In this document: one piece after another, positions 20,827 through 29,494 of the stretch | How the letters are laid out: each line of letters opens with the position of its first letter | How positions within the stretch are numbered: position 1 is the first letter of the stretch | Assembly (NCBI GenBank): GCA_002449585.1 | Contig: DJXD01000086.1 | Location: 1-33,430, forward strand | DNA length: 33,430 bases | Source of the DNA: Ruminococcus sp. UBA7013 | GTDB taxonomy: Bacteria > Bacillota > Clostridia > Oscillospirales > Ruminococcaceae | Direction: 5' to 3' | Position numbers and translations under genes: made by a program | The notes under the pieces: generated by a model | What the model was told of the DNA's origin: nothing | The model's input: the letters and a program-made list of their open reading frames with translations, nothing else | Database searches by the model: none

Positions 20827-23019
20827 TCAGGCAAGTGCCAGATCAATATGACCAGAGCTGACATCTGCTTTGATGCAGATGACATTTAGGGCATCGCCGA
20901 GCTTATATTCTATATTAGTAGTATTATTTTTCACATACCAGCCCTCTTGAATTTGATATTGACCTTCGGGAAGGTCATAGATATGAAGCAGACCCTCAGC
21001 CATATTACTCAAAGTCACATAAAGGCCGAAATCTGTGACACTGGTAATGACACCAGCAAATATTTCACCGACATGATTTTGCATATATTCAGCGGCATAG
21101 CAAGCATCTGCTTCCCGTTCGAGCTGAACGGCCTGCAATTCTGTATCAGAAGAACGTTCTGCGGCATTCTGTGTAAATTTTGCATAGCGTTTCTGAAGCC
21201 AATCAGCATCTGCGCCATCCAGAATATCATTGATGATTCTATGAATTGTCAAATCTGGATAACGCCGGATCGGGGAAGTAAAATGCGCATAATCTTTCAA
21301 AGCAAGTCCGAAATGGCCAAGAGGTTCGGGGCTATATCTGGCCTTTGCCATGGAACGCAAAGTCAAGTTATTGATCACAGGAAAATAAGATTCTTCCCGT
21401 GAAGCATCCAGAATTTTCTGAATATCTGCCGGGGAAATTTCATCATCCGGAGTGACAGGAGGTGTCTGCCCAAGTCTAAGCAGCATTTCTTTCAGAGATG
21501 CGATGCGTTCCGGAGCAGGGGATTCATGAACACGATACACAAAAGGGATCTGCTTTGTCCGGGCGAGCCGGGCGGCGGCTTCATTGGCACATAACATGCA
21601 GGATTCTATGATCCTCTCGCTTTTTCCTCTCTGGACGGGGGCTAATCCTGTACATACGCCTTTGTGATCTGTTAAAATAACAGATTCTGTACTTTCGAGT
21701 TCCGGCGCACCTCTTAATTTTCTGACATGTTCTAATCTCTCTGCCAGATCATTCAGCAGAAACAGGCTTTCTTTCACATCGGCATATTTTTCCTGCAAAT
21801 CCGGATCTGCTGTTCCGTCAAGAATCTGATTGCATTCTTCATAGACACCCCGAACTCTGGAGCAGATCACGGATTGATAAAATTCTGCATTGATAAGATC
21901 TCCTTCCGGAGAAATTTCCATAACAGCCGACAATGTCAGGCGATTTTCTCCCTGATTCAGAGAGCAAATGCCATTTGATAAATCTGGGGGAAGCATGGGA
22001 ATCACCTGATCGGCATAATAAATGCTTGTACCACGCCGGAATGCTTCTGCATCCAGCTGACTATTAGGGCGGACATAATAAGAAACATCTGCAATATGAA
22101 CGCCGAGCGTCCAGCCATTGGCATGTTTTCTGATAGAAACAGCATCATCCAGATCTTTTGAATATGCGCCATCAATTGTGAATATCATCTCATCACGAAA
22201 ATCTTTTCTGCCCTGTAGATCAAATTCTGTCACGCCGAGCGCAGAAACTTTTTTTGCTTCTTTGCGTACAGGTTCTCGGAATGCGCAAGGAATTTCCAGT
22301 TCTGCAATTCTGGATTTCATGCAATTAGCGGCACTATCTGCGCTTCCGAAATTCTGAATCACTTTGACTTTGTGATCCATATGGCGCATACCCCGGAATG
22401 TTAATTCACAAAGCACTCGATCATTGATATGATATTCACAGCTTTGATCATAATCAATTCCCAAGGGAATCCATGCCACACTGGATAATAGACAAAGGCC
22501 ATGTTCCGTAGGAATAATTCTTCCGGTCAATGTAGCATGTTCTGTTTCTTCCAAAATAGAAATTACTTGTGCTTCTGGCGATCCGGAACGGGAAGGAATG
22601 GGCTTTGCAAGGACTTTATCCCCCGGCATACTTCCCATCAGATATTTACCGGGTACAAAATAATCTGTTCCGTTTTCATCCCGGATAAATCCGAAATTTG
22701 TGGATAATCTGACTGTTTCGGCCTTGAAAGCATTTTCCTGACTGCATAATATATAATATTGCCCCTGTTCTCGTATCCATCCTTCTTGATGCAATACTTC
22801 CAGCGCATTTTGATAAGCAGATGGATTCCGGCGGCTGTGGCATTTCTGAGACAATTCTTTCTGATGCAGTTGGCCTTTGGCGGTCATTTGCAGGAATACT
22901 TTTATTTTTCTCTGAAACTGTCTGCTTTCTTCCTGATTGATCGGCTTTTTTGCGGAAACCGGTTTTTTCTGCATGGATCTTGCTTTTCGTTTTTCATGTT
23001 TTGCGTTATGTCTTGCCAT
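20827..23019 (-). CDS. rnr: Ribonuclease R
   Basis: A 730-residue 3'-5' exoribonuclease that degrades structured RNA and tmRNA-tagged messages. A basic N-terminal extension is followed by a helix-turn-helix, two cold-shock domains, and the RNB domain with the acidic metal site DGAYSKDLDDAVS. A C-terminal S1 domain (FAGVITSVTDFGLYVTLSNMAEGLLHI) follows. The usual Lys-rich tail is absent. AGAGGGA lies upstream of the ATG. It follows secG, as is common in Firmicutes, but a terminator stands between them. smpB is not next to it here. Confidence 0.95.
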   Translation of the reverse strand: MARHNAKHEKRKARSMQKKPVSAKKPINQEESRQFQRKIKVFLQMTAKGQLHQKELSQKCHSRRNPSAYQNALEVLHQEGWIREQGQYYILCSQENAFKAETVRLSTNFGFIRDENGTDYFVPGKYLMGSMPGDKVLAKPIPSRSGSPEAQVISILEETEHATLTGRIIPTEHGLCLLSSVAWIPLGIDYDQSCEYHINDRVLCELTFRGMRHMDHKVKVIQNFGSADSAANCMKSRIAELEIPCAFREPVRKEAKKVSALGVTEFDLQGRKDFRDEMIFTIDGAYSKDLDDAVSIRKHANGWTLGVHIADVSYYVRPNSQLDAEAFRRGTSIYYADQVIPMLPPDLSNGICSLNQGENRLTLSAVMEISPEGDLINAEFYQSVICSRVRGVYEECNQILDGTADPDLQEKYADVKESLFLLNDLAERLEHVRKLRGAPELESTESVILTDHKGVCTGLAPVQRGKSERIIESCMLCANEAAARLARTKQIPFVYRVHESPAPERIASLKEMLLRLGQTPPVTPDDEISPADIQKILDASREESYFPVINNLTLRSMAKARYSPEPLGHFGLALKDYAHFTSPIRRYPDLTIHRIINDILDGADADWLQKRYAKFTQNAAERSSDTELQAVQLEREADACYAAEYMQNHVGEIFAGVITSVTDFGLYVTLSNMAEGLLHIYDLPEGQYQIQEGWYVKNNTTNIEYKLGDALNVICIKADVSSGHIDLALA

Positions 23020-23044
23020 AATTTCCCTCTTTCTCTATCAGCTG

Positions 23045-23076
23045 AAAAAACAGCCCCAAGTGCATGGACTTGAGGC
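23045..23076 (-). terminator. Terminator between secG and rnr
   Basis: GCCTCAAGT (RC of 23068-23076) pairs with ACTTGGGGC (RC of 23053-23061) in a 9-bp stem with one G-U, followed on the minus strand by TGTTTTTT. It is 18 nt after the secG stop. No separate rnr promoter is seen, so rnr probably depends on read-through. Confidence 0.75.
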
Positions 23077-23093
23077 CGCCTGATACTATGCGC

Positions 23094-23366
23094 TTATTCG
23101 CCGCCACCAGCCATAATTAGCGGAATGACAACATTCATTGCCAGCAATACGATCATGGCAACAATGCCCAGATTTCTGGTCAGTTTTTGAAGCGCAGCCT
23201 CTCTGGTATTGCCTTCATTCTTAGAATAGAAGCTGTCACTTGATCCGCCGCTTAAAGCAGATGTCATATTCTGCTGTTGTTTTTCATCCTGCATCAGGCA
23301 AAGCACAATGATCAGCAGACTGACAAGCAGGACAATTGCACCACAAATAATTTCATAAATTTCCAT
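23094..23366 (-). CDS. secG: Protein translocase subunit SecG
   Basis: A 90-residue protein starting MEIYEIICGAIV. The start at 23366 follows GAGGTG by 8 nt; the upstream GTG is less likely. It has two membrane helices (residues ~5-26 and ~66-87) joined by a polar loop with CLMQDEKQQ and the SGGSSDSFYSKNEG segment typical of SecG. It assists SecYE in export. Confidence 0.93.
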   Translation of the reverse strand: MEIYEIICGAIVLLVSLLIIVLCLMQDEKQQQNMTSALSGGSSDSFYSKNEGNTREAALQKLTRNLGIVAMIVLLAMNVVIPLIMAGGGE

Positions 23367-23397
23367 TGTTTGCACACCTCACAAAATAATTATTTTA

Positions 23398-23426
23398 ATT
23401 ATAGCACAGTTTTATTACAATGTCAA
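23398..23426 (-). promoter_or_regulatory. Promoter of secG
   Basis: Minus strand: TTGACA (RC of 23421-23426), 17 bp, TATAAT (RC of 23398-23403) with TG upstream. It is back to back with the promoter of the phenylacetate-CoA-ligase gene, with 21 bp between the two -35 boxes. Confidence 0.88.
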
Positions 23427-23447
23427 GTATTTCAGAGCGAAATTATA

Positions 23448-23476
23448 TTGACAAAATCAGATTTTTGTTGTAAAAT
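23448..23476 (+). promoter_or_regulatory. Promoter of the phenylacetate-CoA ligase gene
   Basis: TTGACA (23448-23453), 17 bp, TAAAAT (23471-23476). The leader is about 33 nt and includes AAAAGGAG. Confidence 0.8.
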
Positions 23477-23515
23477 ATGTAGTATATGATAATTTAATCA
23501 AAAGGAGCTAAATTT

Positions 23516-24835
23516 ATGGCAAAATCAAGAATTTACAATCCAGAAATGGAATGTATGCATCCGGAACAGAGAAAGGCCTTACAGGGCGAACGCCTGCGGC
23601 AGACAGTAAATCGTGTGTATGACAATGTTCCGCTGTATCGGGAACGCATGGATGAAAAAGGCGTTTCTCCGGAGGATATTAAAAGCGTTGAGGATCTGAA
23701 ATTATTACCATTCACAGAAAAAACAGATCTCCGTGATACGTTCCCCTTTGGTCTGCTGGCTGTTCCGAAAGAAAAGATTGTCCGGATTCAGGGTTCATCC
23801 GGTACAACAGGAAAACCCATCGTTTCGGGTTATACAGAACATGATGTTGCTGTGTGGACGGAAATGGTTTCCCGTGCATTGGGTGCTGTCGGTGCGGATG
23901 AACAGGATATTGTACAGGTCTGCTATGGCTATGGATTATTTACCGGCGGTCTCGGCGCACATCAGGGAGCTACCAATGTCGGTGCAATGGTGATTCCCAT
24001 GTCCAGCGGCAACACCCAAAGACAAATTATGATGATGCAGGAACTTGGCTCTACTATTCTGTGCTGTACGCCGTCATATGCCGCCTATCTGGGCGAAGCC
24101 ATTCATGATGCCGGTTTGATTCCCGGAAAAGATATTAAACTTCGTGCCGGATTGTTCGGCGCAGAACCTTGGACAGAAGGCATGAGAAAACGCATAGAGG
24201 AACTTCTTGGCATTCAGGCGCATGATATTTATGGCTTAACAGAAATCGCAGGCCCTGGCGTTGCGTTTGAATGTGAAGAGAAAAACGGCTCTCACATCAA
24301 TGAGGATCATGTGATTGCAGAAATTATTGATCCTGCCACTGGCGAACAGCTTCCGTATGGCACAGCCGGAGAATTAGTATTCACAACGATCACAAAAGAA
24401 GGCATGCCAATGCTTCGCTATCGTACACATGATATCTGTACATTATATAATGATGTCTGCAAATGCGGAAGAACTACCGTTCGTATGGGCAGAATCACGG
24501 GGCGAACAGATGATATGATTATTGTCAGAGGTGTAAATGTCTTCCCCTCTCAGATCGAAACCGTTCTCGTGAAAACACCGGGCGTTGCGCCGCATTATCA
24601 ATTAATTGTCGATCGTGTCAATAATGCCGATACATTGGAAGTCAAAGTAGAAATGACCGGAGAATTATTTGAACAAAATGACAGCCTTGGCGAAATGCAG
24701 AAACTGCAAAAACAGATTCGTGATCAGATTAAATCCGTTGTTGGCATTCTCACGAAAGTGACAATCACCGCCCCCAAAACGCTCCCTCGCTCCGAAGGAA
24801 AAGCAAAGCGTGTGATCGACAACAGAAAATTATAA
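23516..24835 (+). CDS. paaK: Phenylacetate-CoA ligase family (AMP-forming)
   Basis: A 439-residue ANL-superfamily adenylating enzyme. Motifs are the P-loop GSSGTTGKP (near residue 95), YGLTEIAGPG (A5), the hinge GRTDDMIIVRGVNVFPSQIE, and the C-terminal catalytic Lys in PRSEGKAKRV. PaaK activates phenylacetate or related aryl acetates to the CoA thioester with ATP. In gut Firmicutes such genes usually serve recycling of aryl acids from amino acids. The partner iorAB is not here. A membrane-stress-like trio follows 21 nt downstream with no promoter between, so they may be cotranscribed. Confidence 0.93.
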   Translation: MAKSRIYNPEMECMHPEQRKALQGERLRQTVNRVYDNVPLYRERMDEKGVSPEDIKSVEDLKLLPFTEKTDLRDTFPFGLLAVPKEKIVRIQGSSGTTGKPIVSGYTEHDVAVWTEMVSRALGAVGADEQDIVQVCYGYGLFTGGLGAHQGATNVGAMVIPMSSGNTQRQIMMMQELGSTILCCTPSYAAYLGEAIHDAGLIPGKDIKLRAGLFGAEPWTEGMRKRIEELLGIQAHDIYGLTEIAGPGVAFECEEKNGSHINEDHVIAEIIDPATGEQLPYGTAGELVFTTITKEGMPMLRYRTHDICTLYNDVCKCGRTTVRMGRITGRTDDMIIVRGVNVFPSQIETVLVKTPGVAPHYQLIVDRVNNADTLEVKVEMTGELFEQNDSLGEMQKLQKQIRDQIKSVVGILTKVTITAPKTLPRSEGKAKRVIDNRKL

Positions 24836-24856
24836 TATAGCACAGGAGGGCTTTTC

Positions 24857-25879
24857 ATGGGCATTATCCAGGCGGCGGCCAATGCCGTCAGCGGTTCACT
24901 GTCCAGTCAGTGGCTGGAATATATCGTCTCTGACAGGATGGATAATCAAATACTTGTGACCAGAGGTGTTCGTGTCACAAGAACAAAAAACGGAAATGTT
25001 TACACACCAACACAGACTATATCTAATGGCTCAAAAATCATGATTGCGCCGAATCAGCTCATGATTTTATGTGATGGCGGCCAGATTGTAGATTATTGTG
25101 CATCCGAAGGCTATTATGAAGTCTGGCTATCCTCTGCGCCGTCTATGTTCAATGGGGAATTAGGTGCTGCCGTCCGGGATACGTTTCAAAGAATCCGGTT
25201 CGGCGGCCAGCCCTCCGCTACACAAGAAGTCTATTTTGTCAATCTTCAAGAAATCAAAGGCCTGAAATTCGGCACAAGAAACCCGATTCAGTATTTTGAT
25301 AATTTCTATAATGCAGAATTATTTATCCGCTGTCATGGGACATATTCGATCAGAATTACAGATCCGCTCAAATTCTTTGAGGAAGTTGTACCGCATAATT
25401 CAGAAAATTTCAGCACACAAGTGCTTTCTGATCAATGTCTGGAAGAGTTTCTAATGGCATTGCAAGGGGCTGTTAGTATCATGTCACAGAATGGCGTGAG
25501 GGCTTCTAATCTCAGTGCAAAAAATGCAGAAATTATTAATTATTTACAAAATCATCTTGATCCGGTTTGGAAAGAACAGCGTGGCATTGATCTGATTTCT
25601 GTAGGGCTGGGGAATATCAGCTATGATGACAAGAGCCGGGAATTGATTGATATGAGAAATCGAAATACAATGCTGCATCAGGAAGAACCTGCCCCCACGG
25701 AAAAAAATACTTGGTCATGCTTCTGTGGTACTCAAAATCATGGAAATTTCTGCACGCTTTGCGGCCGGAAAAAACCCGAAGAGCGTCAAAGATGGGAATG
25801 TTCCTGCGGTGTGATTAATACAGATAATTTCTGTAGTATCTGCGGAAAAAAGAAGCCTGTGCAATTAAAAAAATTCTGA
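24857..25879 (+). CDS. SPFH-domain protein with C-terminal zinc ribbons (YdjI-like)
   Basis: A 340-residue protein. The SPFH/band-7-like domain spans residues ~10-270 (LEYIVSDRMDNQILVTRGVRVTR near the start). Two zinc ribbons at the end read WSCFCGTQNHGNFCTLCG and WECSCGVINTDNFCSICG. It has no membrane helix. B. subtilis YdjI is the counterpart; with YdjG and YdjH it recruits PspA to the membrane under envelope stress. ACAGGAGGG lies 9 nt before the ATG. It is the first gene of a three-gene set with the next two. Confidence 0.85.
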   Translation: MGIIQAAANAVSGSLSSQWLEYIVSDRMDNQILVTRGVRVTRTKNGNVYTPTQTISNGSKIMIAPNQLMILCDGGQIVDYCASEGYYEVWLSSAPSMFNGELGAAVRDTFQRIRFGGQPSATQEVYFVNLQEIKGLKFGTRNPIQYFDNFYNAELFIRCHGTYSIRITDPLKFFEEVVPHNSENFSTQVLSDQCLEEFLMALQGAVSIMSQNGVRASNLSAKNAEIINYLQNHLDPVWKEQRGIDLISVGLGNISYDDKSRELIDMRNRNTMLHQEEPAPTEKNTWSCFCGTQNHGNFCTLCGRKKPEERQRWECSCGVINTDNFCSICGKKKPVQLKKF

Positions 25880-25897
25880 TCTGAAAGGTGTGTCACT

Positions 25898-26962
25898 ATG
25901 AGCGAAAACATGGATAGTATTCAGTATAAATGCCCTAACTGCATGGCAGAGCTGAAATTTAATCCCAGAAAGCAAGGCTTTTCCTGTGAATTCTGTGACA
26001 GCTTTTTCACGCCGGAAGAATGCCAGACATTACAGGCGCAAATGCAACAGGAAGCGGAACAGATCGCACCTTTGCAGGATGAATTTGAACAGAATAATCA
26101 GCTTTATATCTGTCAAAGCTGTGGGGCGGAATTAATGACCGATGCCCAGACAACAGCAACAGAATGCATTTATTGCCATAATCCCGTTATCTTAAAAGGC
26201 CGATTAACCGGAAATTACAGACCCTCTAAAATAATCCCGTTTCAGTTTCCCAAAGAAGCCGCTTTACTCGCATTTCATCAGAGATGCGATGATCTGAAAT
26301 ATCTGCCTAAAGATTTCACATCTGAGGCACAGCTTGTGCATATGAAAGGCTTATATGTCCCTTTCTGGGTGGCAGAGTGCTATGTGCACGGCTTCATGCA
26401 AGCAGAATGCCATAGAGCGCATTCTTATACAAGCGGAAATTATGAAATCACAGAAACAGAAATCTTTGACTGCGTCCGGGAGGGTGATATTCATTTTTCC
26501 GGTATCCCGGCAGATGGGGAATCTAAAATTGATGATGATCTTATGGAAGCAATTGAGCCTTTTGATTACACTAAGCTAGTAGATTTTGATATGTCTTATT
26601 TAAGCGGCTTTCTGTCTGATAAATATGATGTCAATAAGCAACAGGTATTCCCCCGGATCAAAAACAGAGCTGTCAACGGCAGTGATCATTTAATGCGTAC
26701 TTCTATGAAAGGCTATACTTCTGTCCGTGTGACAAGATCAGACATGAATGTATTAAAAACCACATGGCAATATATGCTTCTTCCGGTTTGGTTCATGTCC
26801 TATGATTATCAAGGAAAACGCTATGAAATCGCCATCAATGGCCAGACACAGCAACAGGCCGGGGAATTGCCTATTAATCAGAAAAAATTAAATCTGACTT
26901 GCGTTCTGATCACAGTGATCTGTACACTGATCGGATTTATCATAGGGGTGATAAAAGGATGA
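25898..26962 (+). CDS. TFIIB-type zinc-ribbon membrane protein (YdjG-like)
   Basis: A 354-residue protein. Two N-terminal zinc ribbons (CPNC...CEFC and CQSC...CIYC, residues ~10-95) are followed by a long soluble middle (~100-320) and a single C-terminal membrane helix (LTCVLITVICTLIGFIIGVI). This matches YdjG of the B. subtilis ydjFGHI membrane-stress operon, where YdjG and YdjH form the membrane platform. The stop overlaps the next start by 4 nt (ATGA). Confidence 0.85.
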   Translation: MSENMDSIQYKCPNCMAELKFNPRKQGFSCEFCDSFFTPEECQTLQAQMQQEAEQIAPLQDEFEQNNQLYICQSCGAELMTDAQTTATECIYCHNPVILKGRLTGNYRPSKIIPFQFPKEAALLAFHQRCDDLKYLPKDFTSEAQLVHMKGLYVPFWVAECYVHGFMQAECHRAHSYTSGNYEITETEIFDCVREGDIHFSGIPADGESKIDDDLMEAIEPFDYTKLVDFDMSYLSGFLSDKYDVNKQQVFPRIKNRAVNGSDHLMRTSMKGYTSVRVTRSDMNVLKTTWQYMLLPVWFMSYDYQGKRYEIAINGQTQQQAGELPINQKKLNLTCVLITVICTLIGFIIGVIKG

Positions 26963-27828
26963 AAAAATGTTTCATCATGCTATTGTCTATGCTTTGCATG
27001 TTGTGCATGATTCCGGGCTTAACGGCATCAGCGGCGGGGGTTGTGATCTATGACGAAGGAAACCGCCTTGCTGAAAAAGAGAAAGCAGAATGTATGAAAG
27101 AATTACAGGCGTTCGCTAATGAAAGTAATTTAAATATTGCCGTGATTCTATCTATTTATCAATATTCTGACGGGGTCATTGAAAAAGCCGCCGCTGAAAC
27201 TTATGATCTGCAATATGGCAAAAAAACAGATGGCGTATGTTTATATATTGATCTCAGTGCCCAACAACATCCTTATGATTATCTGGATACCAGCGGCTTA
27301 GGCCAATTTTATTATACCAATGCCAAAAGTAATGACCGGGTCACTTCTATATTACATAATGTCGAAAGATATTTATACCCCATCGGTAATGAAAATACAG
27401 CCGGGGCATTGCATGAATTCGCCAACCAGCTGCAATATTATTATAACAAAGGCATACCGGAAAGATATTATATCTATGATGATGTCTATCATGAATATTA
27501 TCATGTCGAAAATGGTGTGATTATCACAACGACAACAAAGCCTTATAAAGATATGTTAGTGATCATTCTTTGTACAGGCGGTGGCCTTCTGATTGGCCTT
27601 GTGGCGGCCTTTGTACTCAAAAAGACTGTCCAGCATGATTATCAGCTTCATAGTGATATTTCTCCTACTAATTATATTAATAATCATGACACAGTCTATC
27701 AGCAAAAATATGATCATTTTGTAACAAAACGCATCAAAAAAAGATATATCGACCGCAGCAGCGGCCATGGCGGTTATGGCGGCGGTCATTCCAGCGGTGG
27801 CCACGGCGGCGGCGGAAGTCATAGATAA
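26959..27828 (+). CDS. TPM-domain membrane protein with Gly/His tail (YdjH-like)
   Basis: A 289-residue protein. A signal peptide (MKKCFIMLLSMLCMLC...ASA) is followed by an extracytoplasmic TPM domain (residues ~25-160) with the typical AVILSIYQYSDG and CLYIDLSAQQ strands. A membrane helix (MLVIILCTGGGLLIGLVAAF) and a cytoplasmic tail rich in Gly/Ser/His (GHGGYGGGHSSGGHGGGG) follow. The tail is usual for TPM proteins. It is the third gene of the YdjI-YdjG-YdjH-like set. A start further left would lie inside the upstream gene; ATG at 26959 keeps the ATGA overlap and an AGGGG site. Confidence 0.85.
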   Translation: MKKCFIMLLSMLCMLCMIPGLTASAAGVVIYDEGNRLAEKEKAECMKELQAFANESNLNIAVILSIYQYSDGVIEKAAAETYDLQYGKKTDGVCLYIDLSAQQHPYDYLDTSGLGQFYYTNAKSNDRVTSILHNVERYLYPIGNENTAGALHEFANQLQYYYNKGIPERYYIYDDVYHEYYHVENGVIITTTTKPYKDMLVIILCTGGGLLIGLVAAFVLKKTVQHDYQLHSDISPTNYINNHDTVYQQKYDHFVTKRIKKRYIDRSSGHGGYGGGHSSGGHGGGGSHR

Positions 27829-27830
27829 AA

Positions 27831-27866
27831 AAATCCCTGTATCTATCTGATACAGGGATTTTCTTA
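27831..27866. terminator. Bidirectional terminator
   Basis: A 13-bp perfect stem (27831-27843 with 27849-27861) has a 5-nt loop, with a T-run on the plus side (TTTTCTT) and on the minus side (TTTTTT). It serves the TPM gene and the convergent yabR. Confidence 0.88.
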
Positions 27867-28310
27867 ATTCGGCCGTCTGCGTGATTTGTTTTTCCGGTCA
27901 GTATTGCGCTTGATGTCTGACATGCGTTCATCGCTGTTCTGCTTGAATTTTGTCATCATATCCTCAAAAGACATTTCCGAAGCAGGTTTTTGGGGCTTAG
28001 GATTCCATACTTCCCCACGATCCTGACGTTTCGGCGGACGGGATTTCTGTGCAGGCTTTTCTTCCGGCGGCAAGGCTTTCTTGATAGAAAGGCTGATTTT
28101 GCCCTGTTCATTTCTCTGGAGCACCAGCACTTTCACATCCTGCTCTTCTTTCAGATAATCCCGGACATCATTCACAAATGTATTCGCAATTTCTGAAATA
28201 TGTACCATCCCCGTTACAGGGGCTTCTCCCTCCAGAGGGATCTCGACAAATGCCCCATATGATGTAATTCCTTTTACTTTGCCTTCATAGACTTTGCCAA
28301 TTTCCAGCAT
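27864..28310 (-). CDS. yabR: S1-domain RNA-binding protein (YabR-like)
   Basis: A 148-residue protein. An N-terminal S1 domain (residues 1-~75, GKVYEGKVKGITSYGAFVEI...GMVHISEIA) is followed by a Lys/Arg/Pro-rich tail of low complexity. It is the last gene of yabP-yabQ-divIC-yabR, as in B. subtilis. The precise role is unknown; RNA binding is expected from the S1 fold. AGGAGGAAAA precedes the start. Confidence 0.9.
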   Translation of the reverse strand: MLEIGKVYEGKVKGITSYGAFVEIPLEGEAPVTGMVHISEIANTFVNDVRDYLKEEQDVKVLVLQRNEQGKISLSIKKALPPEEKPAQKSRPPKRQDRGEVWNPKPQKPASEMSFEDMMTKFKQNSDERMSDIKRNTDRKNKSRRRPN

Positions 28311-28333
28311 TCAAATTTTCCTCCTGCTTAGAT

Positions 28334-28639
28334 TTATTCACGTGATGTATCATAATAACGGCGTTCATCCGGATAGGCATAGCCGCCGCTTTCAACCGCT
28401 AGCTTTTCCATATATTTACCGATATCATCCGATGCAATTAATGTTGCAAGCTCATCATTCTGAGCTGCCAGAACTTCAATCTGTTCATCAAGATCCGCAA
28501 GTTTCTTTTTTTTATCCACAATCGAATTTTGAACCGTGACGATAGAAGCCGCACAGAAAATTACAAACATGACAAGGGCGATATTTATTAGCATTCTAAA
28601 GCCAACAGACTGTTTTTGCCTTTTATTTTTTTCAGCCAC
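28334..28639 (-). CDS. divIC: Septum formation initiator DivIC (FtsB-like)
   Basis: A 101-residue single-pass protein: a basic cytoplasmic N-terminus (AEKNKRQKQ), a membrane helix (MLINIALVMFVIFCAASIV), then a Leu-rich coiled coil (KLADLDEQIEVLAAQNDEL) and a short C-terminal part. GTG at 28639 is preferred as start. The purine-rich stretch GGAAAGAAGTGA lies just upstream, whereas the ATG at 28666 has no site and lies inside yabQ. It belongs to the divisome subcomplex with FtsL and DivIB. Confidence 0.88.
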   Translation of the reverse strand: MAEKNKRQKQSVGFRMLINIALVMFVIFCAASIVTVQNSIVDKKKKLADLDEQIEVLAAQNDELATLIASDDIGKYMEKLAVESGGYAYPDERRYYDTSRE

Positions 28640-28644
28640 AAGAT

Positions 28645-29160
28645 TCACTTCTTTCCGGATCTGCATTTTTCTGTATAATTATTATTATACACCTTGTGGG
28701 GTGTTTCATGCAAGCTGTTTTTGGCATTTTTTTTCACATGCCTTGATTTTTCGGAATATTTCACAAATTTCTTTCTGATTTTTATGCAAATACATACAAT
28801 TCTGTGCCATATCCATCGGAAAGGGGCAATGATCAGATCAAAGCATTTCATGAGCAGAAAGCCCATTGTACATTCATATAGAATCCAACCAGCCAGACAA
28901 CCCACAGCATAATAGACACGAAAGCGGCCGCCTGCAAATGCGCTGGTATAGCATAACAGCAAAAAGCTGATCAGGATCAGGGTAAAAATATCTTCCAGAG
29001 CGGCCGCAATGGATCTATGAGGAATCATGCGCCGGAACAGCCGGAACAAATCTGTTATCAAGCCTGCCGGGATGCCTAGTAAAATCGAACCGCCAAATAA
29101 ATATAATTCTTCTTGTACTGTCCGGAACGTGTCCGGGGCAATCTGGAGAAATAGACTCAT
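28645..29160 (-). CDS. yabQ: Spore cortex biosynthesis membrane protein YabQ
   Basis: A 171-residue protein with three or four membrane helices in residues ~10-120, with the family segment YLFGGSILLGIPAGLITDLFRLFRR, and a basic hydrophilic tail. YabQ sits in the outer forespore membrane and is needed for cortex formation. The start overlaps the yabP stop by 4 nt (ATGA). Confidence 0.9.
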   Translation of the reverse strand: MSLFLQIAPDTFRTVQEELYLFGGSILLGIPAGLITDLFRLFRRMIPHRSIAAALEDIFTLILISFLLLCYTSAFAGGRFRVYYAVGCLAGWILYECTMGFLLMKCFDLIIAPFRWIWHRIVCICIKIRKKFVKYSEKSRHVKKNAKNSLHETPHKVYNNNYTEKCRSGKK

Positions 29161-29438
29161 CGGAATAATTTCCCCAGCAGAGAAACCGGGGATTGCTTGT
29201 CTTTATCGCCATATTGCAGAGACCAGATGTCCCCCTCTATGGACATATCTCCTGTTTCTATACTGATTGCATTGATATGCAATTCTCTGCCGGTGATGGT
29301 TAATTCTCCCATCTGTGTATAGAGAATCATTTCTTTTTCATCAAAGCTGTCAATATCTGTAATTCCGGTAATGGTTAAGACATTCCGGTTTTCCATTGTG
29401 ATTTTATGCTGTTTTGCGATATTCTCCTGTTCCTGCAT
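29157..29438 (-). CDS. yabP: Sporulation protein YabP
   Basis: A 93-residue soluble protein with the YabP/YqfC signature (RNVLTITGITDIDSFDEKEMILYTQMGELTITGRELHI; beta-rich). YabP and YabQ are a SigE-controlled pair required for spore cortex assembly in B. subtilis. GGAGGGATC lies before the ATG. A loose sigma-E -10 match (CATAAGAT) lies upstream with no convincing -35, so I do not call a promoter. Confidence 0.92.
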   Translation of the reverse strand: MQEQENIAKQHKITMENRNVLTITGITDIDSFDEKEMILYTQMGELTITGRELHINAISIETGDMSIEGDIWSLQYGDKDKQSPVSLLGKLFR

Positions 29439-29494
29439 GGTGATCCCTCCTGTGAATGTTTGCTATATCTTATGCAGAAGGGAAAGAGAAAAGA

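Noticed and set aside
29439..29494. Sigma-E promoter before yabP.
   Set aside because: CATAAGAT is only a partial -10 match and no acceptable -35 lies at the right distance.
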